Part shown: positions 60,991 through 64,000 of the stretch, piece after piece | How positions within the stretch are numbered: position 1 is the stretch's first letter | Layout of the letters: each line of letters begins with the position of its first letter | Source of the DNA: Acidobacteriota bacterium | Lineage (GTDB): Bacteria > Acidobacteriota > Vicinamibacteria > Marinacidobacterales > Marinacidobacteraceae | DNA length: 64,000 bases | Direction of reading: 5' to 3' | Assembly: GCA_022822745.1 (NCBI GenBank) | Contig: JAJEAO010000032.1 | Location: forward strand, 62,001-126,000 | Position numbers and translations under genes: made by a program | Notes under the pieces: generated by a model | Seen by the model: the letters and a program-made list of their open reading frames with translations, nothing else | The model's database searches: none | What the model was told of the DNA's origin: nothing

Positions 60991-62919
60991 GTGCGGCGGC
61001 GTCGGACCACGGCGGGTCGTCCGGGGCGCCGTCCGTTCGCCCCGCGTCCGTCGCGGTCGCTCGCGGCCGGGCTGGCCTGCCTGCTGGCGGCGGCGACGGG
61101 GTGCGGCCGTCGGGCGCCGCCGCCGGGCCCGTACGACCTCCAGCCCGAGGCGCCCGAGGTCGAGCCGCTGCGGCAGGAGAGCGGCGAGATCGAGATCCGG
61201 TGGACGGCGCCGACCGTCGCCTCGGGTCGGTTGCTCGCCGAGGGGGATCTGCGGCGGGCCGTGATCCGCTACCGCGTGCTCGATCTTGCCGCGCTGGCGG
61301 CCGAGCAGCGCGACGCGCTTCGCCGGGAAGCGGCGGAGAGGCTCGCCGAAGCAGCGTCCGACGCCGAGGAGGAGAAGGACGACGAGGAGGAAGTCGGGCC
61401 GGAGGAAGAGATGCCGCCGCCGGAAGAGTCGGCGCCCGCCGAGCCCTCCGAACTCGCCCCGGAAACCGCAGAGCAACCCCCTGCGCCCGCCGAGCCCGAA
61501 CCCCGTCCCGCGGAGCCCGCCCCCGTCGAGCCCACCGATCCCGCACCGGAGACCGCAGAGCAGCCTCCTGCGCCCGCCGAGCCCGAACCCCGTCCCGCGG
61601 AGCCCGCCGCCGCCGAGCCCCCCGAACTCGCCCCGGAAACCGCAGAGCAGCCTCCTGCGCCCACCGATCCCGAACCCCGTCCCGCGGAGCCCACGCCCCC
61701 AGATCCCGCCGAGCCCGCGCCGGAAACCGCGGAGGCGCCCCGCGCACCGGGCGAAGACGCTCCGGTGGAGGGAGAGCAGGAACCGGAGGCGGGCGAAGAC
61801 GGGCCCCCCGACTCCGGGGAAGAGGCGTCCGAGCCATTCGATCTCGACCTGGACGAGATTCCCTTCGAAGTGCTCGCCGAAATCCAGTCCCGGCAACCCG
61901 GCGAAGAGCATGTCTTCCGGGCGCCGGTGGAGGCCTCCTGGATGGGGCGGCGGATCGAGATCGCGGTCCATTACGAAACCGGCGGGACGGCCGGAGACGA
62001 GAGCGAAGTGCGCGGCCTCGATATGGGCGGACCGCTCCCCACGCCCGGGCGGGTTTCCGTGGCCACCGGAGAACAGCAGCTCACGGTGCAGTGGGAGGCG
62101 GGCCCGACGGATCCGGAGGGCGCTGGTCCGGAACCCGGGGCACAGTACGAGGTCGCCCGACGACGGGGCGACTTCGAGGAGGTGATCGGGCGGGCGTACG
62201 CATCGCCGTTCACCGACCCGGGCGGGGTCCGCTTCGGAGAGGAGGTCTGCTACCGCGTCCGCGTCGTCGTGCCGGGAGGAGAGGAAACGGTCGAGATCGC
62301 GGATCCGGGGATCGCGGATCTGGGGATCGCGGAGCCGGGGATCGCGGAGCCGGGGACTGAGGATCCGGGGGGGATCGCGGATCCGGGGACTGAGGATCCG
62401 GGGACCGCCGAGCCGGAGGAGGCCCCGGTGCCGATGCCCGCCCGGGCGCCTCCGACCGGCGCCTCGGCGCTGCGCATCGGCCCCTGGGGGACGGAGAGCT
62501 GCGTGGCGCCGATCGACATCTACCCGCCGTTCGCGCCGACGGGGCTGCGGATCGTGTGGCGCCCGGAACACACGGAGCTGAGCTGGGAGCCTCCCTTCCC
62601 GACCGCCGCCGACCTCGCCGGCTACCACGTGTACCGAGCCTCGCCAGGCGATGCCGAACCGGTCCGAATCACCGATGAGCCGGTGACGGGGCTCTCCTTC
62701 GACGACGCCGACCGGGATCCGGAGGCCGCCTACGAGTACTCGGTGACCGCAGTGGACGGCGCTCCCGCGCCCAACGAGAGCCGTCCCTCGCCCGCCGTGA
62801 CGGTCAGCCCGCCACGATCGAGGTCGCTGGCCCGGGTCTGCGGAGCGGCCTCCACCGCCGGCTCGAGGCGCGCTCCGCCGGGGATCCCCGAAATCGGACT
62901 CAGCCCGGCTTTCTCCTGA
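60991..62919 (+). CDS. Repeat-rich lipoprotein with fibronectin type III domain
   Basis: The 642-residue protein has a lipoprotein signal (SLAAGLACLLAAATGC) and an acidic Glu/Ala segment. Three and a half 29-residue Pro/Glu/Ala repeats follow (about 150-250), then a globular part. An eightfold five-residue repeat (IADPG/IAEPG/TEDPG) comes next, and then a fibronectin III domain (APTGLRIVWRPEHTELSW, YHVYRASPGDAEPV, YEYSVTAVDG). GTG 60991, 12 bp past hslU, is the start. It is probably a surface-exposed or envelope-spanning stalk; function unknown. Confidence 0.75.
   Translation: MRRRRTTAGRPGRRPFAPRPSRSLAAGLACLLAAATGCGRRAPPPGPYDLQPEAPEVEPLRQESGEIEIRWTAPTVASGRLLAEGDLRRAVIRYRVLDLAALAAEQRDALRREAAERLAEAASDAEEEKDDEEEVGPEEEMPPPEESAPAEPSELAPETAEQPPAPAEPEPRPAEPAPVEPTDPAPETAEQPPAPAEPEPRPAEPAAAEPPELAPETAEQPPAPTDPEPRPAEPTPPDPAEPAPETAEAPRAPGEDAPVEGEQEPEAGEDGPPDSGEEASEPFDLDLDEIPFEVLAEIQSRQPGEEHVFRAPVEASWMGRRIEIAVHYETGGTAGDESEVRGLDMGGPLPTPGRVSVATGEQQLTVQWEAGPTDPEGAGPEPGAQYEVARRRGDFEEVIGRAYASPFTDPGGVRFGEEVCYRVRVVVPGGEETVEIADPGIADLGIAEPGIAEPGTEDPGGIADPGTEDPGTAEPEEAPVPMPARAPPTGASALRIGPWGTESCVAPIDIYPPFAPTGLRIVWRPEHTELSWEPPFPTAADLAGYHVYRASPGDAEPVRITDEPVTGLSFDDADRDPEAAYEYSVTAVDGAPAPNESRPSPAVTVSPPRSRSLARVCGAASTAGSRRAPPGIPEIGLSPAFS
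61438..61734 (+). repeat. 87-bp coding repeat, 3.4 copies (Pro/Glu/Ala)
   Basis: Units at 61438-61524, 61525-61611 and 61612-61698, then a partial copy, encode APETAEQPPAP and EPEPRPAEP blocks. They give a stiff, acidic, Pro-rich stalk in the lipoprotein. Confidence 0.9.
62296..62418 (+). repeat. 15-bp coding repeat, about eight copies
   Basis: The unit ATCGCGGATCCGGGG and variants are repeated from 62296 to 62418, interrupted by one GGG insertion at 62371-62373. It encodes IADPG, IAEPG and TEDPG. All copies stay in frame. Confidence 0.9.
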
Positions 62920-63121
62920 CTTTCCCCCGGCTTCCCCATAGCCAACCCCGACTTCTCCTGCCTGGAATGGATCGCGTCCGGGCTGGCGGGGTCGGTCGGA
63001 TCGGGCTCGGGCAGGCGCCCCGATCGCGCGGACGGCCGACGCACCCCGCCGTCGCGCCGCCGTTCCGCGACTTCCGGGGGCCGGGAGCCACGACCGGAAA
63101 GGCGGGTTAGACTGCGGGTTC

Positions 63122-63898
63122 GTGCATTTCCCTCCGCGTCACCGGACCAGGCCCGTGACGCGGCGGCGTCGCGCCGGGTCCTGGGATCAGTTCCGCGAGC
63201 TGCTCGCGGCAGGGCCCGACGACCCCCGCTGGGAATCGCTCCGCCGGCGTTGCGAGGGAGTGATCCGCAGCATGGTGCTGTGGAGGGTCTGGCTGCGGCA
63301 TCGCGTCGGACCCGCGGCCGCGGTCGAGGACATCGCGCAGGAAGTCATGCTGCGCCTCGTGGTCCGCGGACGCCAGGGGCTTCCCCGGGCGCCCTCCGGA
63401 TGCCGGGAGTCGTTCGACGGATACATGCGGCGAATCGCCGAGCACCTCATCGTGGACGAGTTCCGGCGCCTCGGCGCCCGCGGCGGCTCGAACCTGCGGC
63501 TCGTCACCGTGGATCCCCGCCGTTTCGAGACGGGGCTTCGGCGAGGCGACGAGCCGGGCGACGGTTTCTTCGAACCGGAATGGCCGGCGATCCACCGGGA
63601 GACGCTGGCGATCATCCGCCGAACGCTCGACGGGATGACTCGGGATCCGCGGCAACAGCACCTGAACCGGCACCTGTTCCAGCTCTACTTCCTCGACGGG
63701 ATCTCGATGGCGCAGATCGCGAGGCTGCGCTCCGTCCCCCTCAGCGCATCGTCGGTTTCCCGACGGCTTCGGGCGATCCGCTCGGCCCTGCGGAAGGTCT
63801 TCCCCTCCGCCCCGAAGCCCCGCCGGTCGGGGGAGAAATCGGAGCGTTCGGGGCGTCGGACGACAGTGCGTCGGCGAGTGCGCGCACGCGAACCCTGA
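63122..63898 (+). CDS. ECF-like sigma factor
   Basis: The 258-residue protein has a sigma region 2-like segment (VEDIAQEVMLRLVVRGR, then FDGYMRRIAEHLIVDEFRRL) and a region 4-like helix-turn-helix (LYFLDGISMAQIARLR, then SASSVSRRLRAIRSALRK). Its N- and C-termini are Arg-rich. It is longer than a normal ECF sigma because of about 50 residues between the regions. No anti-sigma gene is adjacent within the window. The GTG start at 63122 is uncertain; GTG 63155 is an alternative. Confidence 0.75.
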   Translation: MHFPPRHRTRPVTRRRRAGSWDQFRELLAAGPDDPRWESLRRRCEGVIRSMVLWRVWLRHRVGPAAAVEDIAQEVMLRLVVRGRQGLPRAPSGCRESFDGYMRRIAEHLIVDEFRRLGARGGSNLRLVTVDPRRFETGLRRGDEPGDGFFEPEWPAIHRETLAIIRRTLDGMTRDPRQQHLNRHLFQLYFLDGISMAQIARLRSVPLSASSVSRRLRAIRSALRKVFPSAPKPRRSGEKSERSGRRTTVRRRVRAREP

Positions 63899-63962
63899 GG
63901 CTCCGGCCCGGCGGGTTTCCGCGCTCGCGCCCTCCCATTAGAATCCCCGGTTCCTCGCCGAC

Positions 63963-64000
<38 letters not shown>

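Overview
This is a very GC-rich, gene-dense bacterial chromosome segment with 54 protein-coding loci, one of them apparently frameshifted, and the start of one tRNA-Gly. Gene content points to a Gram-negative aerobic heterotroph, most probably Acidobacteriota. The clues are a VWFA-domain protein of the acidobacterial type, a 1201-residue TPR/FG-GAP/ASPIC-UnbV protein, a TamB/BamA outer-membrane assembly cluster, lipoproteins and secreted S9, M24 and amidase hydrolases. This assignment is inferred from gene content only.

Layout. 1-10.2 kb: a partial unknown gene, a STAS protein, phosphate acetyltransferase, an outer-membrane protein, two secreted peptidases, RNA polymerase omega, a thioredoxin-like lipoprotein, a Nudix hydrolase and a cupredoxin lipoprotein. 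10.4-12.1 kb: a VWFA protein and a probably frameshifted lipoprotein. 12.1-22.3 kb: one respiratory unit read leftward: Rieske protein, split cytochrome b, octaheme cytochrome c, then cytochrome oxidase subunits II, I, III, III and IV and a small CxxC membrane protein. 22.4-28.9 kb: trpD, trpC, trpF, trpB, trpA, a DAHP-synthase-like gene and a HEAT-repeat gene, mostly overlapping or closely spaced. 29.2-38.9 kb: three paralogous TPR proteins, an FmdB protein, an amidase, an unknown gene and the giant ASPIC/UnbV protein. 39-46.3 kb: an ABC-F ATPase, a PhzF protein, RNase HI, a selenoprotein candidate, a second amidase and a sigma-70 factor. 46.6-54 kb: SurA-like, BamA-like and TamB. 54-58.7 kb: a biotin-dependent acyl-CoA carboxylase in three polypeptides, a transaldolase-like aldolase and a small membrane protein. 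59-64 kb: HslVU, an FN3 lipoprotein, an ECF-like sigma factor and tRNA-Gly.

The strongest observation is at 42681-43247. An AhpD-like redox protein is interrupted by a TGA exactly where the second Cys of its CxxC motif belongs. Directly after it lies a 7-bp hairpin with a GGTCT loop, 18 nt past the TGA, as I recall for the E. coli fdhF SECIS. This looks like a selenoprotein. Other notable points are a DAHP-synthase-like protein in the trp operon that lacks two metal ligands, a relay of two tiny cistrons joining trpC to trpF, an octaheme cytochrome fused to a coiled coil, an hslU that seems to start at CTG, and short tandem duplications (13-36 bp) in many spacers and low-complexity protein segments.
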